DNA of 64,000 bases, from contig JASGHY010000001.1 in NCBI GenBank assembly GCA_047602185.1, positions 2,232,001 through 2,296,000 of the forward strand, read 5' to 3'. Below are positions 10,028 through 18,567 of this stretch, piece after piece. Every line of letters begins with the position of its first letter. Position 1 is the stretch's first letter. The position numbers and the translations under genes were made by a program. The notes beneath the pieces were generated by a model, which ran no database searches, was not told where the DNA came from, and was given only the letters and a program-made list of their open reading frames with translations. This DNA comes from PMP191F sp047602185 (GTDB lineage Bacteria > Bacteroidota > Bacteroidia > Chitinophagales > Chitinophagaceae).

Positions 10028-10433
10028 TCAACTATTTTATTTTGGCAAAAAGGTACCCTATCCATTATTCACTAATGAACAAGGTCAATACCATTGTTGT
10101 AAACAATAACAACAAGAACACAAACTATCCGGTAAATGAAGTGCTGATTGTAATTACAATTGCAGGAGTTTTTTTGAACGCATTAATACAGATCAGTAGT
10201 GATCAAATACAGCGGCGTCCACCCACGACTGACGATTCAAAAAGACACCGATAATCAAAGTAATGTATAAAGAAAAAACCTTTTCCCGTCCTTCTTTGGT
10301 ATCGTCGTGGCTAAAACAGTTTAACTAAATCGCGTTGACTGACGATTCACAACTCACGGCCTTTCATTTCACTATTCACTATTGACCATTCACTATTCAC
10401 TGATCTTATAGCTGTTTCTCAGTTAATTGATAG
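10028..10433. other. Intergenic region with stutter-repeat tract, no convincing gene
   Basis: This 406-bp gap separates the hydrolase promoter side from the end of the DUF4097-like gene. Its right half, from about 10216, holds short repeated words on the plus strand (ACTGACGATTCA, CACTATTCACTATT) that recur at four other loci. The left half is AT-rich and contains only a marginal 59-codon frame. Confidence 0.6.
10216..10405. repeat. Stutter-repeat tract, copy 1 of 5
   Basis: The tract contains near-repeats of 7-10 bases: CACGACTGACGATTCA, later TTGACTGACGATTCACAACT, then CACTATTCACTATTGACC and CATTCACTATTCACTGATC. G is rare in the second half. The same words appear, inverted, at about 54420-54510 and, in the same orientation, at about 29420-29455 and 33521-33545. 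Confidence 0.6.
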
Positions 10434-11207
10434 CTATCCTTTTCGCAGGTAAATATTTCCGGTTGTATTCGTAATGGTAACACTTGTACCCCCACCATTC
10501 AGCTTGGAGGAAATGTTACTGCCGCCCACTTTTTTAGAACTCTTTTTATCATCCGGGAAGCTGAAATCAGAATAGATAGTGCCCGTAAAAGATTTCAGTT
10601 CTACATCCATCGCGCTGGTTGCTGGTACAGTTACATCTATCTCTCCTCCTATGGAAGCAAGCGATACGGGATTTCCTTTTGTGAGTGCCGCAAAGTGTAC
10701 ATTTATGCTGCCGGCAGTAGTTGAAAGTACCAGCGGCCCCTGAATATTCTTCGCAGTTATATTCCGGCAGTTCTTTATCGCCACCTCCCCTTTTATATTA
10801 GAAACAGATACATCTCCCAGGTATTTGCACTCAGTAGCTATTTCAATACTGAAATTATCGGGTACTTTGATCTTGTAAGTCGCTCCCTTTGTGGGGGCCA
10901 GCAGGTATTGAAGTATTACATGTGAACCATTTTTCTCCACTTCCAGCCCGATGCCTGTATTATCAGTACCCCGGGCATACACAGACTTTAATCCTTTGGC
11001 TTTCTCGGGAGTTTCGGCAGGCAGGCTGGAGACAATGATGATCTCATTACCACTATAACCCTCTATAGACAGATCGTTACAGAAATTATTTAACGTAAGC
11101 TTGCCATCCTTACTGTTCAGCACATTTATCTTATGCTCCTGCGCATGCAATGAACAAAACGAGGCAAGGCATATCATCAGCAATAGAACAGGATTAGTTT
11201 GTTTCAT
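10434..11207 (-). CDS. Exported DUF4097-like putative adhesin, third gene of the sigma/anti-sigma operon
   Basis: The protein has about 257 residues; I prefer the start at 11207, which gives MKQTNPVLLLMICLASF as signal peptide and cleavage near LHAQ, over one 27 bp upstream. The mature part is a right-handed beta-repeat (NNFCNDLSIEGYSGNEI, VSNIKGEVAIKNCRNITAK, VLSTTAGSINVHF, LKSFTGTIYSDF), typical of DUF4097 proteins. It follows the anti-sigma gene after 38 bp on the same strand. In Bacteroidota this gene order is common, which suggests a cell-surface target of the sigma factor. Confidence 0.8.
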   Translation of the reverse strand: MKQTNPVLLLMICLASFCSLHAQEHKINVLNSKDGKLTLNNFCNDLSIEGYSGNEIIIVSSLPAETPEKAKGLKSVYARGTDNTGIGLEVEKNGSHVILQYLLAPTKGATYKIKVPDNFSIEIATECKYLGDVSVSNIKGEVAIKNCRNITAKNIQGPLVLSTTAGSINVHFAALTKGNPVSLASIGGEIDVTVPATSAMDVELKSFTGTIYSDFSFPDDKKSSKKVGGSNISSKLNGGGTSVTITNTTGNIYLRKG

Positions 11208-11245
11208 TGTCAAAAAATTAAAAACAGTGTTCACGGGTTCGTTGA

Positions 11246-12061
11246 TTATAAAGTATTAAAACCTTTTTGCGCCATCTCTTTTACAGGCAACAAAGTGTTC
11301 TTATCCTGCATTATTTCCTGCATCAGCGCTTTCGCCTTTGCATTCTTTTTTTCAATAAGCACATTCATCAGTGCTATCTGCATCAATGGTTCTGATTGCC
11401 GGCTTAGCGAGCTTACCAGCGCATCGCTTATCTTTTTATTATCAGCAAACTTTTCCAGGGTATACAAAGCAGCCAGCCGCACATTTACGTTCCTATCCTC
11501 ATTCATGGTTGTTATCAGTGCTGTAAGGATCTCATTGTCGGGAATGGCTATTGCATCGGCGTAGCTCACTGCCTTAATGCGCTCACTCGCGGATTCATCC
11601 TGCAGCAGCTTAACAGCCATTGCCCCCTTCATCGCATTTATTTCATTTTTCAATGCGGCCACCTCGCTGTTTGTTCTCCGGTTAGTCATTATAATGATGC
11701 CAATAAAAACCAGTGACAGTAACACAGTAAAAACAGCCGCAACCCTCAAAAGCATGGCATATTGTTTTACCGGCTTTACTACAGCGCCCTTTCCTGTATT
11801 GAGCTGTATAGGCTCTGTAGTGGTGGCTATCTCCATTTCCTGCTGCAACATACCTTCAAACCTGGTACGCAGCGCAGCCCCCGGTTGCTGAATTTTATCG
11901 TTTTGCATATCAGTAAACAATTGCCTGTATTCTTCCAGCGCCTGGCGGCATAACGGGCAATCTTTCAGATGCACCTCTACCCGCTTTCTGTCAGCAGGGT
12001 CCATTACTGAATCAAGATAATCTACCAACAATGATTCGGCTTCATAACATTGCATGATCAA
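11246..12061 (-). CDS. Membrane anti-sigma factor with zf-HC2 and HEAT-like repeats
   Basis: The 271-residue protein starts with a zinc-binding anti-sigma domain: Cys5, then His31, Cys35 and Cys38 in VHLKDCPLCRQ. A transmembrane helix follows at about residues 104-127 (MLLRVAAVFTVLLSLVFIGI). The periplasmic C-terminal part (about 150-270) has HEAT-like helical pairs (VNVRLAALYTLEKFADNKKI, LMQIALMNVLIEKKNAKA). Its start codon overlaps the stop of the sigma gene by four bases (ATGA), so the two are translationally coupled. It should hold the sigma factor inactive until an envelope signal. Confidence 0.9.
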   Translation of the reverse strand: MIMQCYEAESLLVDYLDSVMDPADRKRVEVHLKDCPLCRQALEEYRQLFTDMQNDKIQQPGAALRTRFEGMLQQEMEIATTTEPIQLNTGKGAVVKPVKQYAMLLRVAAVFTVLLSLVFIGIIIMTNRRTNSEVAALKNEINAMKGAMAVKLLQDESASERIKAVSYADAIAIPDNEILTALITTMNEDRNVNVRLAALYTLEKFADNKKISDALVSSLSRQSEPLMQIALMNVLIEKKNAKAKALMQEIMQDKNTLLPVKEMAQKGFNTL

Positions 12062-12621
12062 TCCTCCTGTTGTTTAAAATAAAGCATCCGCAAAGCTTTA
12101 ATAGCACGGTGTGCCTGTACTTTTACCGCACTCAGCGACATATTCCTCATCTCCGCGATCTCAGCATACTTTAATCCTTCATAGCGGTTCAGTACGATCA
12201 GCTCCCTGTCAGCAGGGGCCAGGCGGGCCATAGCCTCTTTTAACCGGTCAAAATCCCGCTCCTTAAACCCCTCTTCTGTTTCCGGAATATGCTCCGGGTA
12301 ATCAGCTACGCTTTTCACCAGTCCATTCAATCGCTGCTTTTCCTTACAATGATCGACGTATAGATTCCTGGCCATCCGGTACATCCAGGACCTGAAACTT
12401 CCGGTACCGGCATCAAAGCTGTTACGGTAGCGCAGAATGCGGTAGAACAAAGACTGCGTAAGGTCTTCGCTCACCTGGCTGTCTAGGGTAAACCGTAAAA
12501 AAAAATTATAGATAGCCACATTATACCGGTCAAACAATTGCGACAGGTCAGCCAGGGCCCCCGCCTGGACCTGCCCCATTATTGCTTCATCCGTATGTTC
12601 AAACGCCTGGGTGTTTTGCAT
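12058..12621 (-). CDS. ECF RNA polymerase sigma factor
   Basis: This 187-residue sigma-70 family protein directs RNA polymerase to a private promoter set. Region 2 is at about residues 23-95 (LFDRYNVAIYNFFLRFT, SEDLTQSLFYRILRYR) and region 4 at about 125-178 (LAPADRELIVLNRYEGLKYAEIAE, then the recognition helix SAVKVQAHRAIKAL). It is the first gene of a three-gene operon with its anti-sigma factor and a DUF4097-like protein. A candidate self-recognised promoter lies directly upstream. Confidence 0.93.
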   Translation of the reverse strand: MQNTQAFEHTDEAIMGQVQAGALADLSQLFDRYNVAIYNFFLRFTLDSQVSEDLTQSLFYRILRYRNSFDAGTGSFRSWMYRMARNLYVDHCKEKQRLNGLVKSVADYPEHIPETEEGFKERDFDRLKEAMARLAPADRELIVLNRYEGLKYAEIAEMRNMSLSAVKVQAHRAIKALRMLYFKQQED

Positions 12622-12628
12622 GCTTCTG

Positions 12629-12662
12629 TATAAGATTACTGCAGAAAGGCAAAAAGGTTACA
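12629..12662 (-). promoter_or_regulatory. Candidate ECF-type promoter of the sigma operon
   Basis: Read on the minus strand, TGTAACC (12656-12662) is followed about 17-20 bases later by TAATCTTATA (12629-12638). A GTAAC-type -35 with a spaced -10 is usual for ECF promoters, which are often autoregulated. The -10 element ends only about eight bases before the ATG, so the message would be nearly leaderless. This is inference from spacing and similarity. Confidence 0.35.
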
Positions 12663-12815
12663 TTTTAAAACATTTTTTTCTGAATCAGCATTAGAATTGA
12701 GCACAGTACACCCAATGTAGTATAGTTAAGAGTTTGATTTCGGCGGGTGGAGCCCCGGCCGGGGATGAAATAGAATTGGAGAAATATATTATCGGGCTTA
12801 CCCGCTGCAATGGCC

Positions 12816-12893
12816 AGACCTGACAGATCTAAGCGGAGCTTGGAAAATACTTTTACAAAGGAAATTTCCGTAGCGGCTCAGACCTGCCAGGTC
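12816..12893. repeat. 78-bp palindrome-ended repeat, copy 1
   Basis: The element starts with AGACCTGACAGATCT and ends with GACCTGCCAGGTC, both near-palindromic. The interior begins AAGCGGAGCTTGGAAA. Copies of the same length lie at 13047-13125, 16704-16781 and 43411-43489. Confidence 0.7.
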
Positions 12894-12919
12894 GCCGCCA
12901 CTTAATCAAAGCATTTCCT

Positions 12920-13007
12920 TTACTCTGCTCTCAGGCTCTTTACAGGATTTGCAATGGCAGCCCTGACAGATTGAAAATTCACAGTTAATAAAGCGATAAG
13001 TAAAGCA
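12920..13007 (-). pseudogene. Remnant of a MacB/FtsX permease gene 3' end
   Basis: The minus strand encodes ALLIALLTVNFQSVRAAIA and then NPVKSLRAE followed by TAA. This is the exact C-terminus of the permease encoded immediately to the right, with one substitution (Asn for Ser). No start or upstream coding is attached: the frame continues into the next repeat unit. It arose either from a local tandem duplication or from deletion of a former neighbouring paralogue. Confidence 0.8.
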
Positions 13008-13010
13008 TTA

Positions 13011-13240
13011 GAGAAATATATTATCGGGCTATCCGCTGCAATGGCCAGACCTGACAGATTCTAAGCGGAACTTGGAAAATACTTTTACAAAGGAAGTTCC
13101 CGTAGCGGCCAGGACCTGTCAGGTCAATGCCGCTGAATCAAAGCTTTTCCTTTACTCTGCTCTCAGGCTCTTTACAGGATTTGCAATGGCAGCCCTGACA
13201 GATTGAAAGCTCACAGTTAATAAAGCGATAAGTAAGGCAC
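13011..13240. repeat. Tandem duplicate (inner copy), overlaps the 3' end of the permease gene
   Basis: This is the partner of the segment at 12779-13010, at an offset of 232 bp. Bases 13152-13240 are coding sequence of the intact permease. Confidence 0.85.
13047..13125. repeat. 78-bp palindrome-ended repeat, copy 2
   Basis: The ends are AGACCTGACAGATTCT and GACCTGTCAGGTC, the latter a perfect palindrome around one base. It is part of the tandem duplication. Its right-hand palindrome differs from that in copy 1 at the centre base (T for C). Confidence 0.7.
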
Positions 13241-15557
13241 ATACCCCTGCTACAGCAAATATCCACCAGCTGATATGAATACGATAGGCAAAATTTTGCA
13301 GCCATTTATTCATTGCCCACCATGCTGCCGGGAAAGCAATAATTGAGGCAATGAACACCAACCTGAGAAATTCTTTCGATAGCATTTGTGTTACCTGCAC
13401 CACGCTTGCGCCAAGCACTTTTCTGATACCAATTTCTTTGGTACGCTGCTCTGCAGTGTAGGTGGCTAATCCAAATAAACCAAGACATGCTATAAATATG
13501 ATCAACAATGCAAAAATGTTCAGAACGGTTCCTGTTTTCTGCTCGCTTGAATATGTCCTGTTAAACAGATCATCCATGAAAGTATAAGTAAAAGGCTCAT
13601 CTGTATGATAACTATCCCATTGCTTTTTCATGGTAGCTAATAAGCCTTTAACATCGGTTGTTTTTATTTTAAAGATCAGGCCCCCTTCCGGCTGCAACGT
13701 CATTAGTAAGGGAGAGATCGCTTCGTGCAATGACCTGAAATTGAAATCTTTTACCACACCAATTACATGAAAAGGAACATTTTTACCCCGGTCACTGTTT
13801 TGCCTTACAATGGTCTTACCTATAGCATCAGGAACGCCCCACCCAAAAGCCTTCGCGGCGCTTTCATTGATGATCATCCCCAAAGAATCTGTAGCAAAGT
13901 CCGCTGAAAAATTTCTGCCGGTTGCCATCTGCATACCAAATGTTGGAATATAATTTTCATCAACATGATATTCCACTGTTTTCATGATTTGGTTATCATG
14001 ACCTTCTGGATAAGCCAATGCATTATTACTACTGCTTGGTCCTGCCGGTTTATACGATGATGCAGTTGCATTAACAATCCGCGGATCTTTTAGCATTTCC
14101 ATTTTATATACCTGTTCATTCTTTCCAAGCACATAAGAGTTTGGCAGTGTTACAATCTGCTCCTTATGATACCCCAGATCTTTATTCTGAATAAACCTCA
14201 TTTGCTGGTACACAACAATGGTGCTGATGATCAGGGCAACCGAAATAAAAAACTGGAAAACCACAAGACTGCTGCGCAGCCCAAAGCTTTTATTATTACC
14301 TGTCAGCTTACCCTTTAATACAGCAATTGGTTTAAAGGAAGATAGATAGAAGGCAGGATAAATACCGGCAACAACACCCACCAGTAATCCCAACGCAATA
14401 AAAACAAATACAGGTTTCAAATCAAGGCTCAAATGCTTTCCTGAAAGGTTATTAAAAGCAGGCAATGCAGTTTTTACCAATACGAAAGCAATGATTAATG
14501 CAAACAGCGTAATCAACAAAGACTCTGACAAAAACTGGCTGATCAGTTGAAACCTTCCTGAACCTGCAACTTTTCTTACGCCAACCTCTTTTGCCCGTTT
14601 GCCAGCACCTGCGGTGGAAAGGTTAATAAAGTTAATGCACGCAACCAACAGCATAAAAATGGCAATAGCGCCAAAAATATACACATAACTTCCGTTACCG
14701 CCTGGCTCCAATTCAAAATTGGTTGCTGAATATAAATGGATAGAAGTTAGCGGTTGCAGTATAAAGCCCAGTTCATTCCCTTTTGTTTTGAACTGAGAAA
14801 AACTGACGCCCATCTGCTGCTGTATCTGCGGACCCATATACTTCTCGACCATCCCCGGGAACTTTGCTTCCAGCTTTTCAGGATCATACCCTTTCTTCAA
14901 TACGATATAAGTAAACATGCCCGATGACAGCCATGAGGGATCTTTCGCATAAGGAAGGTTTGACAAGGCTACAAAAAAATCAAAATGGAAATGGCTGTTT
15001 GCAGGAATATTGTCAATAACACCGGTTATCTTAAATAATTCATTGTCTATTTCCAGCACTTTTCCGGCAGGCTCTTCTGTATCGAAGTATTTATATGCCA
15101 TCTCTTTGGTAAGCACAATACTGTGAGGCTCCATCAAAGCAGTTGCCGGATCTCCTTTAATAAACGGAAGCGTAAACACACTGAAAAAATTAGAATCCAC
15201 GATAGCCAGCCTGCTTTCCTTAAAAGTTCTATTATTATAAGTAATTTTCGTTTCACCGTTTAAATTAAGTCTTGTAGCTTCTTCCACTTCCGGGTAATCC
15301 TTTTTCAAAACTGCCGCTACGGGCGGCATTACATTTCCTTCCAGTATTTTTCCGCCGTTAATACTGGCTTTAAAAGCAACCCGGTAAGTTCTGTCTGCTT
15401 TTTTATTAAAGCGGTCATAACTCAATTCATCCTGTACATACAACATGATGATAAAACATGTTGCTATACCGATGGATAAGCCCAATATGTTAATAGTAGA
15501 AAACAGCTTGTTCTTACGGACATTCCGCCAGGCAGTTTTGAGATAATTTCTAAACAT
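13152..15557 (-). CDS. MacB/FtsX-family ABC transporter permease, 801 residues
   Basis: This is an inner-membrane permease of the type common in Bacteroidota, where it lacks a fused ATPase. The N-terminal helix (LFSTINILGLSIGIATCFII, about 18-42) is followed by a MacB-like periplasmic core, then a first FtsX module (about 285-425, with AKEVGVRKVAGS), a second periplasmic domain and a second FtsX module (about 670-800, with TKEIGIRKVLGAS). The two VRKV/IRKV cytoplasmic motifs are the usual coupling-helix signature. Export of a lipid, peptide or drug is possible; the substrate is unknown. No ATPase gene is adjacent. Confidence 0.93.
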   Translation of the reverse strand: MFRNYLKTAWRNVRKNKLFSTINILGLSIGIATCFIIMLYVQDELSYDRFNKKADRTYRVAFKASINGGKILEGNVMPPVAAVLKKDYPEVEEATRLNLNGETKITYNNRTFKESRLAIVDSNFFSVFTLPFIKGDPATALMEPHSIVLTKEMAYKYFDTEEPAGKVLEIDNELFKITGVIDNIPANSHFHFDFFVALSNLPYAKDPSWLSSGMFTYIVLKKGYDPEKLEAKFPGMVEKYMGPQIQQQMGVSFSQFKTKGNELGFILQPLTSIHLYSATNFELEPGGNGSYVYIFGAIAIFMLLVACINFINLSTAGAGKRAKEVGVRKVAGSGRFQLISQFLSESLLITLFALIIAFVLVKTALPAFNNLSGKHLSLDLKPVFVFIALGLLVGVVAGIYPAFYLSSFKPIAVLKGKLTGNNKSFGLRSSLVVFQFFISVALIISTIVVYQQMRFIQNKDLGYHKEQIVTLPNSYVLGKNEQVYKMEMLKDPRIVNATASSYKPAGPSSSNNALAYPEGHDNQIMKTVEYHVDENYIPTFGMQMATGRNFSADFATDSLGMIINESAAKAFGWGVPDAIGKTIVRQNSDRGKNVPFHVIGVVKDFNFRSLHEAISPLLMTLQPEGGLIFKIKTTDVKGLLATMKKQWDSYHTDEPFTYTFMDDLFNRTYSSEQKTGTVLNIFALLIIFIACLGLFGLATYTAEQRTKEIGIRKVLGASVVQVTQMLSKEFLRLVFIASIIAFPAAWWAMNKWLQNFAYRIHISWWIFAVAGVCALLIALLTVSFQSVRAAIANPVKSLRAE

Positions 15558-15841
15558 ACAGGTTGTTTTAACTTTCCCGACTTTCCGGATATAAGCAAGT
15601 TGCGCTAAAAGCGCTTAACCCAGGTTTACTTCCCTATATATGGTGAGTCAGATCAGCGTTAACCCAGCGAATTGAAAGCCAAAGTCTTTTCATCTGCTAA
15701 TCAATCAATTACAATTAGCCTTGATGAGCAGATGTTCGTTTTTGATACATCCCGGTGTCCGTTTTTATCCGGTAGTATGAAGGTTAAACCCGGGTACAGG
15801 TCTGCGGTTAAGTTATCGATTGAGCCCCTGTGAAACTATAG

Positions 15842-16627
15842 TTATTTACTATTTGCCTCGTCAAGAAATTGCAAGGCCGTTGAGGTAAATGGAACCACAG
15901 GGTCATAGATGGGAACATGATCGCCGCCAGGAATGATCCATAATGTGGCACCAGGTATAGAACGGTAAATATTTTCAGCAATTTCAATAGGAAAAAAGTT
16001 ATCCCTTTCACCATGTACAACGAGTGTACGGGCGGTAATGATTGACAAACTTTGTTCTGTAAAATTCATGTCGTCATAATCTTCGCAGAAGGCGTTGAAC
16101 TGTGCAATGAGTCCACGGATCTGTTCTTCTCCTCGTTTTGCGCATTCCCTGTACATTTCCCGCACTTCCGGAGGCATGGTATCAAATGATGCTCTGCGCA
16201 TAATAGCCCTTGCCTGGTCGGGAAAATACGTGGTTGTACTGATCAGTACCATTGAGTCTATGCGCCCTGGTTGGCTTCTAGCCATATGCAGTAGCGTCAT
16301 CCCGCCGGTACTCATTCCCATAGCCGAAAAATGATCAATCCCCAGTTTTTCAAGCAATAAGAATACATCACCTGCCGCTTCCTGATGTGTAAACTTGTTC
16401 CCGGGATTAGTAGAGTAGCCATGTCCACGCAGATCAACTACGATCAGTCTATATTCCTCAGCAAGCCTATCGGTAAACGGATGCCAGTTCTGCGAGCAAC
16501 CACCAAACCCATGCAACAGCAGCAACGGTTTTCCGGCACCATACTCCTCGTAGTACATTTCAATACTGCCGATCACAACCGAATGTCCTTTTGTACTGGT
16601 AATCGGAGGTGCATACGTCTTTGCCAT
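15842..16627 (-). CDS. Alpha/beta hydrolase
   Basis: The 261-residue cytoplasmic protein has the standard fold signature: oxyanion LLLLHGFGG, DLRGHGYS, nucleophile elbow GMSTGG (Ser106), acid in LVVHGERDNFFP and catalytic His in IPGGDHVPI. There is no signal peptide. It resembles esterase or hydrolase members close to haloperoxidase-like and C-C bond hydrolases; the substrate cannot be assigned. Confidence 0.9.
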   Translation of the reverse strand: MAKTYAPPITSTKGHSVVIGSIEMYYEEYGAGKPLLLLHGFGGCSQNWHPFTDRLAEEYRLIVVDLRGHGYSTNPGNKFTHQEAAGDVFLLLEKLGIDHFSAMGMSTGGMTLLHMARSQPGRIDSMVLISTTTYFPDQARAIMRRASFDTMPPEVREMYRECAKRGEEQIRGLIAQFNAFCEDYDDMNFTEQSLSIITARTLVVHGERDNFFPIEIAENIYRSIPGATLWIIPGGDHVPIYDPVVPFTSTALQFLDEANSK

Positions 16628-16703
16628 ACATGAATGTTGCTTGTATATTATTATTATCTGACTTCCCGCATATAGGAAAGCAAACCTGCCTGCCCGGCTA
16701 AAC

Positions 16704-16781
16704 GACGGGTCAGGTCAGGGTTGATAAGCAAAGTTACCATACAAAAAGTAGTTAAGCTGCTCTGGCCCGACCTGACAGGTT
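16704..16781. repeat. 78-bp palindrome-ended repeat, copy 3 (diverged)
   Basis: It starts with GACGGGTCAGGTC and ends with GACCTGACAGGTT, giving the same length as the other copies although the interior has diverged. It lies between two minus-strand genes, upstream of the alpha/beta hydrolase start and beyond the end of the gene at 18428. Confidence 0.55.
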
Positions 16782-16904
16782 AAGCCTCTTAATGCAACTT
16801 GCCTGTATCCGTAGAGTCAGTTATTATTAATCGAAATCATCATAGCCCTGGAACCAACGTACAACGATCTTATCCTTCACGAAAAAACTAATGCCGATAT
16901 GATG

Positions 16905-18428
16905 TTAACGGTAATTTTTATTCTCGTCAATTTCATTTTTAATTCTTTCCCGTATATCAATTTTTGCACCTGTAAAAGAAAAAATTGTAGTTCCAAATTC
17001 CCTTGCATAGCTGTTTGTTATGGAGTCTGCTATTGCTGAATTCTGAAAGAATCGTGACGTTTCCCGGAGTTCATTGATTGCTTCTCCTCCATCTTTAACC
17101 CTGATAAGATTCTCATATTTTTTTGATAAGTCGAACCAGTTTATATAGTCTGCACTAAACGAAACTGCCTTTATTTTCTGTTTTGTATAATAGTTTATTG
17201 CCCCGGCTTGTCCATAGTTATCACAAAGAACAAGGGTATTTTGTTTGTTTGGCAACCCTGAATAAACGCTGTCTACCTTATGCGCCAGTTCTTTCCAGCC
17301 AAGCATATCGGCAAAATCCTGTGGTATCAAATGGTCTTTGCCATCTTCCCAACGCAACAGCCCAAACCGCTTATACTTGTCAGCATGCTGAATAATATAC
17401 TCCGGGCTTTTATTTGGAAAACCAATATTAAAAACAGGAATAAACAATAGCAAAGGGATTGCAATAAAAACAGGTTGCAGATATTTCTTCCAGTCATTTT
17501 TCAATATTTCACCAAGATAAACGGACCCGAAAGCAATATAAATGGGGTAAATGCCAATGGCGTAATAGTCTTTTGCTTTGAAGTACATAAAAGCAGCCAG
17601 GGTAAAAACAATTGCCCAAAAGAAAAAACGATACGGCCTGAATGGTTTATAAAAAAGTAAAGCATATAGAGAAGCTAAAAGCACCAATATAGAACCAATG
17701 AAAAAAAAGACCTGAGACCTGATAAAGTCCATTCTATTCACGTTTACCAATTGTGTTTCAGTTAACTCTTTTAAATGATGGAATACAGGGAAATTATTAT
17801 TGTATTGCCACAGGAGATTGGGCAGAATAATTAAAAGAACTATAAGTATAGCAAAATAAAGTTGAGGTTTTGTAAAGATCTTTCGTTGCTCTGTTAGCAG
17901 TAAAGCAGGAATAAGACCTATCAATTGAAATGCGATATTGTACTTATTCAAAAATCCGATTGCGAATACCACCGCGCTGACATATAGCCATTTCGTGTTT
18001 TGTGTTTTGCAATACTTCAGCAGGAAGAAATATAAAGCAGTCCAGCTTAAAACGTCAAAAGAATTAGGTTGATACAACGTATTAAGTCTTAAAAGCACAG
18101 AAAACAATACACAGGTAGCGCCCAATATCAGGGCAAACAAACTACCATTCAATTCTTCCATTGCTTTCCAGACTATATAAATGGTTAAAGCGCCATATGC
18201 TGCCGGGAAAAACTTAATCCAAAACAGGGAATTGCCCAGCAGTTGAATAAGGTACGATGTCCAGGAGGTAAAAGGCGGAACAGACAGATAGCCCCAGGCC
18301 AGGTGATTGGCCTGGTCAAGATGTAAATATTCGTCCCGTTGCAGGTCATAATCACTACTCAGAAGAAAATACTGAAGTAAGAATTTTACTGCAATGAACA
18401 CGATTAAGATTATTGTCTTTTTTGTCAT
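16905..18428 (-). CDS. GT39/PMT-like integral-membrane glycosyltransferase
   Basis: The 507-residue protein has about ten to twelve membrane helices in the N-terminal 340 residues and a soluble C-terminal part. The first periplasmic loop carries the acidic motif LQRDEYLHLDQANHLAWG, which in ArnT/PMT-type enzymes holds the catalytic Asp, followed by YLSVPPF. It probably transfers a sugar from a polyprenyl-phosphate carrier to a lipid or protein acceptor on the outer face of the inner membrane. Donor and acceptor are unknown. It lies downstream of the GH106-like gene on the same strand, with a 139-bp gap. Confidence 0.82.
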   Translation of the reverse strand: MTKKTIILIVFIAVKFLLQYFLLSSDYDLQRDEYLHLDQANHLAWGYLSVPPFTSWTSYLIQLLGNSLFWIKFFPAAYGALTIYIVWKAMEELNGSLFALILGATCVLFSVLLRLNTLYQPNSFDVLSWTALYFFLLKYCKTQNTKWLYVSAVVFAIGFLNKYNIAFQLIGLIPALLLTEQRKIFTKPQLYFAILIVLLIILPNLLWQYNNNFPVFHHLKELTETQLVNVNRMDFIRSQVFFFIGSILVLLASLYALLFYKPFRPYRFFFWAIVFTLAAFMYFKAKDYYAIGIYPIYIAFGSVYLGEILKNDWKKYLQPVFIAIPLLLFIPVFNIGFPNKSPEYIIQHADKYKRFGLLRWEDGKDHLIPQDFADMLGWKELAHKVDSVYSGLPNKQNTLVLCDNYGQAGAINYYTKQKIKAVSFSADYINWFDLSKKYENLIRVKDGGEAINELRETSRFFQNSAIADSITNSYAREFGTTIFSFTGAKIDIRERIKNEIDENKNYR

Positions 18429-18567
18429 TGTATGGTGTCTGTTAAAATTACTGTTAACGTTACAGTGTTGGCAATTCCTTTATATTTGATTGCTTCAAAA
18501 CTTCAACTGTAATGTTGGCCGTCAGGCTTTCTGTTTTACCGGTATCTCAGGTAAACATCTCCATTAA

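Larger units (their letters stand above)
12779..13010. repeat. Tandem duplicate (outer copy) of the permease 3' region
   Basis: This 232-bp segment is directly followed by a homologous segment at 13011-13240. Both begin GAGAAATATATTATCGGGC and end in the permease C-terminal coding region. The coding part is almost identical while the non-coding part has many changes and small indels. The downstream copy on the map (13011 onward) contains the functional 3' end of the gene; this one is surplus. Confidence 0.85.

Noticed and set aside
10075..10254. Plus-strand frame of 59 codons with a hydrophobic segment (EVLIVITIAGVFLNALIQIS)
   Set aside because: The C-terminal third runs into a stutter-repeat tract and there is no supporting context. 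It could be a small membrane peptide, but the evidence is too weak to call.
12779..13240. Possible insertion sequence
   Set aside because: The repeat contains no transposase frame and no terminal inverted repeats across the unit; it is a tandem copy of a gene end.
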